Origin: Ga0077555 sp041397775
GTDB taxonomy: Bacteria > Pseudomonadota > Alphaproteobacteria > Rhizobiales > Hyphomicrobiaceae
Reading direction: 5' to 3'
Assembly (NCBI GenBank): GCA_041397775.1
Contig: JAWKWB010000007.1
Location: forward strand, 62,001-126,000
Length of the DNA: 64,000 nucleotides
Shown here: positions 15,173 through 23,318 of the stretch, piece by piece
Numbering within the stretch: position 1 is the stretch's first letter
Layout: every line of letters starts with the position of its first letter
The notes under the pieces: model-generated
The model's database searches: none
What the model saw: only the letters and a program-made list of their open reading frames with translations
What the model was told of the DNA's origin: nothing
Translations under genes and position numbers: made by a program

Positions 15173-16153
15173 TCAGAGCATGCGGTCTTCGGGCGGCACC
15201 ATATGCAGGGGTGTTTCGCCGGCGAGCGCGCGGGCGGCATTCTGCGTCGCACGGGCAATGGCAACGTCGCGCCAGCCACTGACGGAGGCGGAGTTGTGCG
15301 GCGAGCCGATCACGTTCGCCAGCCGCATGAACGGGTGATCCATGCGGAAATGGCCGTGGCGCACGGGCTCGATCCACCATGCGTCGATGCAGGCCGTGAA
15401 CCGCGGGTTGGCCAGGAGGTGGGCATAGAGGGCGGCCTCGTCGACGATCTCGCCACGGGCCAGATTGACGAGGATGGCGTTCGGCTTCATCAAGCCGAGT
15501 TCGCGCGCACCGATCATGCCGGCCGTGGCCTTCGTCAGCGGTACGGACAGCACGAGCACGTCGGCATTGCGCAACAGGGTCTCGCGCTCGTTGGTCGTGC
15601 CGATCCAGTCGACGGCCTCGCTCGTCCGCCCGCTGCGATTGACGGCGTGGACCTTCAGGCCGAGGGCGCGCATGGCCCGCGCCGTGGCGATGCCGATCCC
15701 GCCGAAGCCCAGGATGCCGCAAACGCTCCCTGCCAGCATGCGGTTGGCGCGGAACTGGTCGAATTCCCCGCGGGCGAGCTTCTCGTGCTCGACAACCACG
15801 CGCTTGGCGGCCGCAAAGATCATGGCCACGGCGTGCTCCGCCATCGGCTCGGCGTAGCCGCCGCCGTTGCAGGCAATGGCGATACCGGGCGGCAGGTCGC
15901 CGAGCGGAACGTAGTCGACGCCGGCCGTCACGAACTGGACGAGGCGTGCGCCGGAGAGCAGGGCGGGTTCGCCCTGGCGCAGTTCCTTGGCGGTGTTGCG
16001 GGCGAGCACGACATCGGCGGCACGCAAGGCGGCCGCGCGCTCCGTGTCCGCCAGATCGGTCAGGTAGCTGATGGTGCCGCAGGCGCCGGCCGCTTCTGCA
16101 ATGACCTGCCGGAGGCGGGGCTCGGTCTCCATCGTCACCAGCAGTGAAGGCAT
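15173..16153 (-). CDS. D-2-hydroxyacid dehydrogenase family protein
   Basis: 326 residues from ATG 16153 (AGGGAG upstream); ATG 16171 is possible but has the box too close. The NAD-binding site is GILGFGGIGIATARAM (146-161), followed by NRSGRTSEAVDW, which suggests a basic pocket and perhaps NADP. Catalytic elements are LVNLARGEIVDE (Arg), a Glu further on, and GSPHNSA (His). The enzyme reduces 2-oxoacids or oxidises D-2-hydroxyacids; the substrate is not readable. It is divergent from the crotonase-like gene, and the shared 250-bp intergenic region carries a perfect palindrome. Confidence 0.85.
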   Translation of the reverse strand: MPSLLVTMETEPRLRQVIAEAAGACGTISYLTDLADTERAAALRAADVVLARNTAKELRQGEPALLSGARLVQFVTAGVDYVPLGDLPPGIAIACNGGGYAEPMAEHAVAMIFAAAKRVVVEHEKLARGEFDQFRANRMLAGSVCGILGFGGIGIATARAMRALGLKVHAVNRSGRTSEAVDWIGTTNERETLLRNADVLVLSVPLTKATAGMIGARELGLMKPNAILVNLARGEIVDEAALYAHLLANPRFTACIDAWWIEPVRHGHFRMDHPFMRLANVIGSPHNSASVSGWRDVAIARATQNAARALAGETPLHMVPPEDRML

Positions 16154-16355
16154 GTGCAAAGGCTCCCTCATCCTTGGCCGAAGCCCAGCGTCGTCCGTGC
16201 ACCCGTGTCGTCTGTGCAAGGGCAGTGGCGCGTCCGCACGTCGTCCGCCCCGCCGCCGTCGGGCATGCCAGACAAGACCATGCCGCGCAATGGCCGCGAA
16301 CCCGTTGGTGAAAATCCGGGCAACAGTCGCGGGGCTGCCGCGCACTCTGCTTGTC

Positions 16356-16373
16356 AGCGCGGCATGCCGCGCT
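16356..16373. promoter_or_regulatory. Perfect 18-bp palindrome upstream of the crotonase gene
   Basis: AGCGCGGCATGCCGCGCT is its own reverse complement. It lies 31 bp before the ATG at 16405, where a repressor site overlapping the promoter or leader would act. The regulator is unknown; it could also be a hairpin in the leader. Confidence 0.45.
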
Positions 16374-16404
16374 AATGTCGTGGGCCAGTGAGGAGACGCC
16401 AAGA

Positions 16405-17214
16405 ATGAGCAAGAAGCTCGTGACGATCGAACGGGGCCTCGGCCCCGAGGGCCGGGTTGCGCTCGTACGCTTCGACCGCGGCGACAAGGTCAATGCGCTG
16501 TCACCCGAAGCGATGCGCCAGTTGCGGGCGGCAGCGGAGAGCTTCGAGGGGGACCTCGACACGTCCGTCGTGGTCTTGAGCGGGAATGCCCATGCGTTCT
16601 CGGCAGGCTTCGATCTCAAGGATGCCGAACGCAAGGCCGCGACCGCCAAGGGGCTCGCCGAACAGCGCCGGTCGATCGCCGTGGGGCCGCGCATGTGCCG
16701 CGCCTGGCGCGAAATGGAGCAGATCACCATCTGCGCCATGGAAGGCTTCTGCGTCGGCGGCGGGGTGGCGCTGGCCACTTCACTGGACTTCCGCATCGCG
16801 GCGCGGGGTGCGCACCTGCGCATTCCCGAGGTGGCGCTGGGCATGAACATGAGCTGGGGTTCGCTGCCGCGCCTGCTCGAACTCATGGGGCCGGCGCGCA
16901 CCAAGCAGGCCGTGATCCTCGCGAACGATCGCATTCCAGCACTGCAGGCGCTCGAATGGGGACTGGTCGAGCAGGTCGTGGACGATGGTGAAACGCTCGA
17001 TGCGGCGCTGGCCTTCGCCGGCCGCTTCGCCGAAATGCCGCCGCTGCCCGTGCGCATGACGAAGACGACGATCAACCGCCTATCGGGCGCACTCGCGGAT
17101 CTCGCCAGCCACATGGACCTCGACCAGTTCGTGCTGACGACGACGAGCGAGGACTCCAAGGAGGGCATCACCGCCTTCCTCGAGCGCCGCAAGCCACGTT
17201 TCCGGGGACGCTGA
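16405..17214 (+). CDS. Enoyl-CoA hydratase/isomerase (crotonase) family protein
   Basis: 269 residues from ATG 16405, behind AGGAG. Crotonase features: the first oxyanion-hole strand AHAFSAGFDLKD, the second GFCVGGGVALATSLDFRIA, and an acidic residue in IPEVALGMNMSWG at the usual catalytic position. These enzymes act on acyl-CoA thioesters (hydration, isomerisation or hydrolysis). The stop overlaps the start of the MFS gene (TGATG), so the two are translationally coupled. Confidence 0.88.
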   Translation: MSKKLVTIERGLGPEGRVALVRFDRGDKVNALSPEAMRQLRAAAESFEGDLDTSVVVLSGNAHAFSAGFDLKDAERKAATAKGLAEQRRSIAVGPRMCRAWREMEQITICAMEGFCVGGGVALATSLDFRIAARGAHLRIPEVALGMNMSWGSLPRLLELMGPARTKQAVILANDRIPALQALEWGLVEQVVDDGETLDAALAFAGRFAEMPPLPVRMTKTTINRLSGALADLASHMDLDQFVLTTTSEDSKEGITAFLERRKPRFRGR

Positions 17215-18437
17215 TGCAGCTGGGCGCGCGCGAGCTGTTCCAGGTGCGTGACTACCGCCGCTTGTGGGCGGCGGGCGCGCTGATCGGCCTTGCCCGCTGG
17301 CTTGAGTTCATCGCCCTGGGCATCTACGCCTACCAGCTCACCAAATCACCGCCGCTGGTGGCTTTTCTCGCCGTCCTGCGCATGATGCCCTACGTCGCCC
17401 TAGGCTTCTTCGTGGGCGCGTTGGCCGACCGGTTCGACCGGCGGCGTTTGCTGATCGCGTGCACCTGCGTCATGCTGGCCACCGCCGCGACGATGGCTGT
17501 GCTGACCATGACGGGCAACGGCAGCTATGCCGCCGTGGCCGTGGCGACGATGGTTTCGGGGGCCTACTGGACCGTCGATATGCCGGTGCGCCGCCGCATC
17601 CTCGTCGATGTCGCAGGTAGCCACCGCGTCGCCCAGGCGCTGGGCTTCGATAACGCGACGAACTATCTGACGCGGGCACTGGGGCCGCTGACGGGCGGGG
17701 TTGCCTATCAGTTCCTGGGCATCGAAGGCATCTACGCGCTCATCGCCGCGTCCTATGCCATCTGCACCGTGCTCGCCTGGAGCATCGACGTCGAGGCTCT
17801 GGCCAGCCACGCCACTGCCGCCAAGGGGCGCTTCCTCGATGCCTTGAAGCTGCCGCTGGGCTTGATCCTCAACCGCCGCTTCGCCGTCATCATGGGCGTG
17901 ACGCTGGTCTACAATCTCTGCTGCTTTCCCTTCACCACCATGGTCCCCGTGATCGCGCAGAAGGACTTCATGCTGGTGCCGATCCTGGTCGGCGCCCTGT
18001 CGGCCTGCGAGGGGATCGGCGGCACGCTCGGCGCGATCGTGGCGGGGCTTCTGGGCAGCGAGCGGACCCTGTTCCGCACCTACTATTTCGGCACCATGAC
18101 GATGCTGCTCCTGATGCTCGCGCTGTCGTTCAGGCTCGAGTTCGCCTTCGCCGTGGGAACGCTGCTGGCGATCGGCGCGGCTGCGGCCTGCTTCTCGGCC
18201 ACCCAGTATGCGCTCGTCCATGTCCTTTCTCCGCCCGAGGTGCGCGGGCGGGCGACCGGCGTGCTGTCGCTTTTCATCGGCTCGTCGATGTTCGGGCACT
18301 ACATCGCCGGCCAGCTCTTCGGAGCCTTCCCCTCGCCCGTCGCCATGCGGATCATGGCCGTCAGCGGCATCGCCGCGATGGCCGTGCTGGGCCTCACCTG
18401 GGTGAGCGCGCGCCAGCCCAGCCCCAACACGGCTTGA
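17214..18437 (+). CDS. Major facilitator superfamily transporter
   Basis: 407 residues with about twelve hydrophobic helices. The loop after helix 2 carries GALADRFDRRRL, the MFS signature between helices 2 and 3. The N-terminus (FQVRDYRRLWAAGALIGLARW) resembles exporters of the EntS/DHA3 type, which expel siderophores or drugs. It overlaps the preceding crotonase gene and is followed after 32 bp by a hydrolase, forming a probable three-gene operon. The substrate is unknown. Confidence 0.88.
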   Translation: MQLGARELFQVRDYRRLWAAGALIGLARWLEFIALGIYAYQLTKSPPLVAFLAVLRMMPYVALGFFVGALADRFDRRRLLIACTCVMLATAATMAVLTMTGNGSYAAVAVATMVSGAYWTVDMPVRRRILVDVAGSHRVAQALGFDNATNYLTRALGPLTGGVAYQFLGIEGIYALIAASYAICTVLAWSIDVEALASHATAAKGRFLDALKLPLGLILNRRFAVIMGVTLVYNLCCFPFTTMVPVIAQKDFMLVPILVGALSACEGIGGTLGAIVAGLLGSERTLFRTYYFGTMTMLLLMLALSFRLEFAFAVGTLLAIGAAAACFSATQYALVHVLSPPEVRGRATGVLSLFIGSSMFGHYIAGQLFGAFPSPVAMRIMAVSGIAAMAVLGLTWVSARQPSPNTA

Positions 18438-18469
18438 CCGCGACAGCGGCGGGCGTCAGAAGTGCCGCA

Positions 18470-19282
18470 ATGTCGTTCATGATGAAAACGGGCATCGCCC
18501 TCGTCGCCTTCTACGTCGCGGTGGTGGTCGCTGCCTGGCTCGGCCAGCGACGGCTGATGTACCACCCCGATGCCCGTCGCGTCGCGCCCGCCCAGGCGGG
18601 CCTGTCCATGGCGCGCGAGCGCGAGATCGTGACGCCCGACGGCCAGAGGCTGGTGGCCTGGCAGATCGACGCCCGGCCCGGGCAGCCGACGATCCTCTAC
18701 TTCCATGGCAATGCCGGCAACCTAACCGACCGCGCGGCCCGCGCCAGCCGCTACGCGGCCGTCGGCTATGGCTTCTTCATCGTCAGCTACCGTGGTTACG
18801 GCGGCAGTACCGGCCGACCGTCGGAAGCCAACAACATTGCCGATGCGCGATTGGCCTACGACCGGCTCGTCAGCGAGGGCGTGCCGCCGTCCATGATCGT
18901 CGTCTATGGCGAATCGCTAGGGTCGGGCGTGGCGGTACAACTCGCAGCGGCCCGGAAGGTGGCGGCCGTGATCCTGGATGCGCCCTACACCTCCATGATC
19001 GAGATGGCACTGCTGCGCTATCCGTTCTTGCCGGCGCGCCACCTGCTTCTGGATCGTTACGACAGCAAGCGGCATATCAAGGACATTGCAGCGCCGGTGC
19101 TCGTGCTGCACGGGGAGCGCGACACCGTGATTCCCGTCGCGATGGGCCAGGCGCTGCACGCTGCGGCCGGCGAGCCCAAGCACATCGTGATCTTCCCGCA
19201 CGGGCGGCATACCGATCTCGACGACTACGGTGCCGTGGCCGCGGTCAGGCAGTGGTTGGTGGCGCACCGAATCGGGCGCTGA
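18470..19282 (+). CDS. Membrane-anchored alpha/beta hydrolase (Bem46/ABHD17-like)
   Basis: 270 residues from ATG 18470 (AGAAG upstream); a TTG at 18434 overlapping the MFS stop is an alternative. An N-terminal membrane anchor (about 6-23) precedes the hydrolase: oxyanion segment YFHGNAGN, nucleophile Ser149 in YGESLGSG, acid in HGERDTVIP, and His in PHGRHTDLDDY. This arrangement matches the Bem46 branch of alpha/beta hydrolases, of unclear substrate. Last gene of the crotonase-MFS-hydrolase run. Confidence 0.87.
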   Translation: MSFMMKTGIALVAFYVAVVVAAWLGQRRLMYHPDARRVAPAQAGLSMAREREIVTPDGQRLVAWQIDARPGQPTILYFHGNAGNLTDRAARASRYAAVGYGFFIVSYRGYGGSTGRPSEANNIADARLAYDRLVSEGVPPSMIVVYGESLGSGVAVQLAAARKVAAVILDAPYTSMIEMALLRYPFLPARHLLLDRYDSKRHIKDIAAPVLVLHGERDTVIPVAMGQALHAAAGEPKHIVIFPHGRHTDLDDYGAVAAVRQWLVAHRIGR

Positions 19283-19382
19283 ATTGGAGCCGAGCCGAGC
19301 CGAGTCGTGTACGGCACTGCCTTGAGAGCCGGGCTGAGCATTCGGGCGCAATAACGAGGCGTCGATCGTTTCCTAAAACGCC

Positions 19383-19411
19383 AAAAGCCCGGTCAGGCGA
19401 ACTGACCAGGC
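19383..19411 (-). terminator. Intrinsic terminator of rpsU
   Basis: On the minus strand, GCCTGGTCA (19411-19403) pairs with TGACCGGGC (19395-19387), one G-T pair included, followed by TTTTGGCGTTTT. It lies about 50 bp past the rpsU stop. It is the only such structure between the convergent hydrolase and rpsU genes. Confidence 0.8.
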
Positions 19412-19459
19412 TGGAAGCAATCTGGCAATGGGCGAGACCAGGCGGCCTCGCCGGAGCGC

Positions 19460-19717
19460 TCAGGAGCGCGGACCAGCAGACGGGCCGCTGGACTTGGACG
19501 GAGCCTTGCCCGGCAGCAGTCCCTCGCGCTGGGCGCGCTTGCGGGCCAGCTTGCGAGCGCGGCGGACAGCTTCTGCCTTCTCGCGGACACGGCGCTCGGA
19601 CGGCTTCTCGAAGTAGTTCCGGAGCTTCATCTCACGGAAGATACCCTCGCGCTGCATCTTCTTCTTGAGCGCCTTGAGGGCCTGATCGACATTGTTGTCG
19701 CGAACGAGGACTTGCAA
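19460..19717 (-). CDS. rpsU: 30S ribosomal protein S21
   Basis: 85 residues beginning MQVLVRDNNVDQALKALKKK, the classic bS21 start, with REGIFREMKLRNYFEKP and a strongly basic middle (RRARKLARKRAQREG). The C-terminal tail is Ser/Pro-rich. S21 sits near the anti-Shine-Dalgarno end of 16S rRNA in the small subunit. The only start that fits the family is TTG at 19717, with AAGGA some 11 bases upstream, an unusual start for a ribosomal protein. It is monocistronic, with its own terminator. Confidence 0.95.
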   Translation of the reverse strand: MQVLVRDNNVDQALKALKKKMQREGIFREMKLRNYFEKPSERRVREKAEAVRRARKLARKRAQREGLLPGKAPSKSSGPSAGPRS

Positions 19718-19913
19718 GCGGTTCTATTCCTTGGTTGAGCCGCAGATCTGCGGCGACCGGTCATCTAAACGAATGTGACGGCAGGCGCAGATCCGCTCCA
19801 CCGTCCTCTCGATCTTGGGCCAAGCTGATAGCAGAAGCGCGTCGGCCTGTCCACATATGGAACGACGCCGCGTCCGCTGGAACGCGGCGTCGCTTTTGCT
19901 TCACGTGACGATA

Positions 19914-20237
19914 TCAGCAGCCGTGACGGGCGACGCAGCGATGGAAGCCCGGAGAGCGGCGGCCCCAGCGTTCCGCACACTCGCGCACCCAGGCATGGCA
20001 GCGCGAGATGGGGCGGTGACGCGGGCGTTCGATGATGCAGGCGACGTTGGCACCGCCGCGCGTGTGGCGGTGGTAGCGTGCGGGGCCCTGCCGGCAATCG
20101 GGGTGATAGCCGTGAACCTTGAGAACGGGCAGGCCGGCGTTCGTCTGCCCGGCAACCCCGGTCCCCGCGCCCGGCATTGCCGATGCGGGAACGGCAAAGA
20201 GGACGAGTGCAGTCGCGAATGTCGTGAGCTTGAGCAT
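19914..20237 (-). CDS. Small secreted cysteine/histidine-rich protein
   Basis: 107 residues from ATG 20237. A signal peptide (MLKLTTFATALVLFAVPASA, cleavage before MPGAG) is followed by a mature part rich in His, Arg, Cys and Gly: HGYHPDCRQGPARYHRHTRG, ACIIERPRHRP, HAWVRECAERWG, and a C-terminal HRCVARHGC. Cysteines are spaced as if paired in disulfides. No family recognised; metal binding is possible but unproven. It is isolated, with the hairpin-repeat cluster about 130 bp upstream. Confidence 0.6.
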   Translation of the reverse strand: MLKLTTFATALVLFAVPASAMPGAGTGVAGQTNAGLPVLKVHGYHPDCRQGPARYHRHTRGGANVACIIERPRHRPISRCHAWVRECAERWGRRSPGFHRCVARHGC

Positions 20238-20374
20238 CGAGTCGATATCCGTTGTTGACGTTCTATTGCCCTCGGCGTGGCGGCGGGACCATGTCGCCGG
20301 GCAGATGAATGCCGGCTGAACCCGGCATGCGGTCCCGTGCGATCCAAGGAAAGTCACTTATCCGCCACGCTCAT

Positions 20375-20443
20375 GTTCCCTTTGGTTCCGACATTTGCAC
20401 TCGGACGAACTGCGAGGGGATGCAAATGTCGGAACCGGAACAC
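20375..20443. repeat. Hairpin repeat A, copy 1
   Basis: A 69-bp unit containing inverted arms GGTTCCGACATTTGCA (20384-20399) and TGCAAATGTCGGAACC (20420-20435) around a 20-base centre. It is identical over all 69 bases to copy 2 at 20540-20608. It lies in non-coding DNA. Confidence 0.92.
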
Positions 20444-20444
20444 G

Positions 20445-20519
20445 AGTGTAGCGCATCTGACGTTTGGTACCCGCCAGCGGCTGGGTCGTTGACCAAACGT
20501 CAGATGCAGAAGCTACACT
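20445..20519. repeat. Hairpin repeat B between the two A copies
   Basis: Arms AGTGTAGC plus GCATCTGACGTTTGGT (20445-20468) pair with ACCAAACGTCAGATGC and, after AGA, AGCTACACT (20492-20519). The loop is about 23 bases. The sequence is unrelated to repeat A, so the cluster is an A-B-A arrangement. Confidence 0.9.
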
Positions 20520-20539
20520 AGAATCATAGTGTTGCTCGT

Positions 20540-20608
20540 GTTCCCTTTGGTTCCGACATTTGCACTCGGACGAACTGCGAGGGGATGCAAATGTCGGAAC
20601 CGGAACAC
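20540..20608. repeat. Hairpin repeat A, copy 2
   Basis: Exact copy of the 69-bp unit at 20375-20443, in the same orientation, ending 12 bp before the stop of the EamA-family gene. Both copies are preceded by GCTCAT or GCTCGT. Confidence 0.92.
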
Positions 20609-20619
20609 TAGGCAAGGCA

Positions 20620-21510
20620 TCAGCGCGCCGCCAGCGTAACGCCGCCGACGATCAGCGCGAAGCTCACGAGGTGATACGTCTCGAGCCGCTCGCCGAGCAG
20701 CACCCCGGACAGGACCGCGCTGAACACTGCGACCAGATGCAGCATCGCGCCCGACCTGTTTGGGCCGAGCATCTCCACGCCGCGGTTCCAGGCGACGTTT
20801 GCCACGAGGCTCGGGAAGATCGAGGCGTAGCCGATGGCCGCCAGCGTCAATGGCGTCGCACTGAGCACGTACCCGGACGCCTGCTCCCAGATCATGAAGG
20901 GCAGGCTGACCAGCGTCGACACGACCGAGAGGATCAGCGTGTAGCTGAGCCAGTGCATGCCCGGCCGAATGCGCAGGCAGGTCGAGTAGATGCCGAAGAT
21001 CGCCATGTTGAGGATGATGATCAGGTCACCCCAGTTGAAGGCCAGCGCGGCGAGCGCGGCGGGCGTTCCCTTCGTCACTACGACCAGCACGCCCGTCAGG
21101 GACGTGGCGAGGCCGAGCGCCTGCATGGCAGTCAGCCGGTCGCCGAAAAGCGTGGCGCCCGCCGCCGCGATAAGCACGGGAGACAGCGAATTCAGCACGG
21201 AGACATTGATGGCGGTCGTGTACTGCAGGCCGATGTACTGCAGCGCACCGAAAAGACCGCCGCCGATCGCCGCCAGCAGCACCAGCGCACGCCAATGTGC
21301 GCGGATGGCGGGCCAGTCGCGCGTCACGTGCCGCCATGCGAACGGCAGCAGGATCAACGTCGGGATCGCCCAGCGGATCGTCGAGATGGCCAGCGGCGGC
21401 ACGTGGCCGGCGATGGCGCGGCCGGCGACGTGGTTCCCCGCCCAGCACAGCGCGGCGAGCGTCACCAGCAGGTAGGGCACGGCGCCGCGCACCTGTCCGT
21501 CACGCGCCAT
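20620..21510 (-). CDS. EamA/DMT-family transporter
   Basis: 296 residues with ten predicted membrane helices arranged as two EamA halves: the first has GNHVAGRAIAG and PLAISTIRWAIP, the second has FGIYSTCLRIRPGMHW and the closing GEXL-type segment SGVLLGERLETYHLVS. DMT transporters export metabolites such as amino acids or nucleotide sugars; the substrate is unknown. It follows murA by 34 bp on the same strand. Its stop is next to hairpin repeat A copy 2, which might help end its transcript. Confidence 0.87.
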   Translation of the reverse strand: MARDGQVRGAVPYLLVTLAALCWAGNHVAGRAIAGHVPPLAISTIRWAIPTLILLPFAWRHVTRDWPAIRAHWRALVLLAAIGGGLFGALQYIGLQYTTAINVSVLNSLSPVLIAAAGATLFGDRLTAMQALGLATSLTGVLVVVTKGTPAALAALAFNWGDLIIILNMAIFGIYSTCLRIRPGMHWLSYTLILSVVSTLVSLPFMIWEQASGYVLSATPLTLAAIGYASIFPSLVANVAWNRGVEMLGPNRSGAMLHLVAVFSAVLSGVLLGERLETYHLVSFALIVGGVTLAAR

Positions 21511-21544
21511 GCCGTACCCCGCGGTTCGTGTTCGCCCGAATGCG

Positions 21545-22834
21545 TCAGCCGCTGATGCGCTCGATCTGCGCGCCGCAGCGCGACAGTTTCTCTTCGAGCC
21601 GCTCGAAGCCGCGATCGAGGTGATAGACGCGGTTCACCATCGTCTCGCCCTCCGCCATCAATGCCGCGATGACGAGGGACACGGAGGCGCGCAGGTCGGT
21701 CGCCATCACGGGCGCCCCGCGCAGGCGTGCCACGCCACGGATCGACGCCCGGTCGCCATTGAGCTGAATGTCGGCCCCCAGCCGCGCCAGTTCCTGCACG
21801 TGCATGAAGCGGTTTTCGAAAATCGTCTCGCGAATGACGCTCGTCCCCTTGGCGCGCGTCACGAGCGCCATGAGCTGCGCCTGAAGGTCTGTCGGGAACC
21901 CGGGGAACGGCTGCGTTTCCACGGAAACGGGCTCGATCGCATCGCCGCTGCGCGACACGCGAATGCCGTCGGCAACGTCCGTCACCCGCGCACCGGTCGC
22001 TTCCAGAACTGCGAGCGCCGTCTCGAGCAGGTCCCGCCGCGTACCTTCGAGAATGACGTCCCCGCCCGTCGCCGCGACGGCGAACGCGAATGTGCCCGTC
22101 TCGATCCGGTCGGGCAACACGGTATGCGTGGCCCCTTCGAGACGGTCGCGGCCCTGAATGTACAACGTCGAGGTCCCGATGCCCTCGATCTGTGCGCCCA
22201 TCTTCATCAGGCAGGCAGCCACATCGCCGACTTCCGGCTCGCGCGCGGCGTTCTCGATGACCGTCTCCCCCTTGGCCATGGCGGCGGCCAGGAGAACGTT
22301 GTGTGTCGCGCCGACCGATACCTTGGGGAAGGTGATGCGCGCGCCGCGCAGGCCCTTTGGCGCCTTGGCCACGACGTAACCGGCATCGATATCGATGTCC
22401 GCGCCGAGTGCCTTCAGGCCCTGGAGGTGAAGGTCGACGGGGCGCGTGCCGATAGCGCAGCCGCCCGGCAGCGAGACGCGCGCCTGCCCCATGCGGGCGA
22501 TGAGCGGACCCAGCACCCAGAAGCTCGCGCGCATGCGCGAGACCATCTCGTAGGGCGCCGTGGTATCGACGATATCGCGCGCCGTGAAATGAAACGTCTC
22601 GCCCAGATGCAGCGCCGGACCTGCGCGCTTGCCTTCGATCGAGTGATCGACGCCATGGTTGCGCAGGATGCGCGCCAGCAGGGCGACGTCGGCGAGGTTC
22701 GGCACGTTCTTCAGCGTCAGGCGGTCCGCGGTAAGCAGACTGGCGATCATGAGTGGCAAAGCCGCGTTCTTGGCGCCCGAGATCGGGATCACGCCTTCGA
22801 GCCTGGAACCGCCAATGATTTTGATGCGATCCAC
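21545..22834 (-). CDS. murA: UDP-N-acetylglucosamine 1-carboxyvinyltransferase
   Basis: 429 residues, close to the usual 419. The GTG at 22834 is chosen because it gives the family start MDRIKIIGG and has GGAGG five bases upstream; the in-frame ATG at 22846 contains that box. Active-site Cys126 lies in PGGCAIGTRPVDLH, the PEP-binding loop target of fosfomycin. ISGAKNAALP at 19-28 carries the catalytic Lys-Asn pair. MurA transfers enolpyruvate to UDP-GlcNAc, the first committed step of peptidoglycan synthesis, in the cytoplasm. Confidence 0.97.
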   Translation of the reverse strand: MDRIKIIGGSRLEGVIPISGAKNAALPLMIASLLTADRLTLKNVPNLADVALLARILRNHGVDHSIEGKRAGPALHLGETFHFTARDIVDTTAPYEMVSRMRASFWVLGPLIARMGQARVSLPGGCAIGTRPVDLHLQGLKALGADIDIDAGYVVAKAPKGLRGARITFPKVSVGATHNVLLAAAMAKGETVIENAAREPEVGDVAACLMKMGAQIEGIGTSTLYIQGRDRLEGATHTVLPDRIETGTFAFAVAATGGDVILEGTRRDLLETALAVLEATGARVTDVADGIRVSRSGDAIEPVSVETQPFPGFPTDLQAQLMALVTRAKGTSVIRETIFENRFMHVQELARLGADIQLNGDRASIRGVARLRGAPVMATDLRASVSLVIAALMAEGETMVNRVYHLDRGFERLEEKLSRCGAQIERISG

Positions 22835-23018
22835 ACGTGCCTCCATCCGCTGCCGTGTCGTTGCAACCCCGCGTGCGCAAGGTTCGCGCCGCATGCCCGG
22901 CGCCGTCCCCCGGCCGCAGAGCAGGTTATATGCCGGGTTGCATGGCAGAATTCGGCCGAGCCGACAATCCTGCTGCAGCGCAAAATATCGCGGGTGGGTT
23001 TATGGAGGTGTCGGAAGA

Positions 23019-23201
23019 TCAGAAATCGGATTCGTTCGTTGGCGTGGCAGGCTGGTCCTTGTCCGCTGCGTCGGCGGCTTGTGCGCGCGCCTTGGTCTTC
23101 CGCCGCTTCAGGTTCTCGCGAAGCTGTGCGGCAAGGCGATCCTTGCGGGCGGCATCGCCCTTGATCGTACCTTTGAGGGGGTCGCTGGTGTCTTTCGCCA
23201 C
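23019..23201 (-). CDS. Small basic hypothetical protein upstream of murA
   Basis: About 60 residues ending in an acidic tail, with core GTIKGDAARKDRLAAQLRENLKRRKTKAR. Small proteins with the RLAAxLRENLKRRK pattern are common next to murA in Rhizobiales-like genomes, but no function is known to me. The start is uncertain: GTG 23201 gives the family-like length; the frame is open to 23297 with ATG at 23255. No strong ribosome binding site is visible. Confidence 0.6.
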   Translation of the reverse strand: MAKDTSDPLKGTIKGDAARKDRLAAQLRENLKRRKTKARAQAADAADKDQPATPTNESDF

Positions 23202-23318
23202 GGAAAACTCGTCGCATTGATGTCGGTCGGTCGAACGGCTGCCGGATGGCGGCATTTCACCTGATAACGATTCCTCCGGCTGGTGCAACCATCCCACAGG
23301 TGGGCGTGTGAGGAGTTC

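Noticed and set aside
20375..20608. CRISPR array
   Set aside because: The units are palindromes of 69-75 bp with only two copies, no regular spacers and no cas genes.
20358..20615. An 85-residue frame with internally repeated peptide
   Set aside because: The repeats come from the two identical 69-bp hairpin units; there is no start signal or codon character.
22837..23264. Frames covering the murA promoter region
   Set aside because: They overlap the small basic gene and the start of murA on the other strand and contain no motif.
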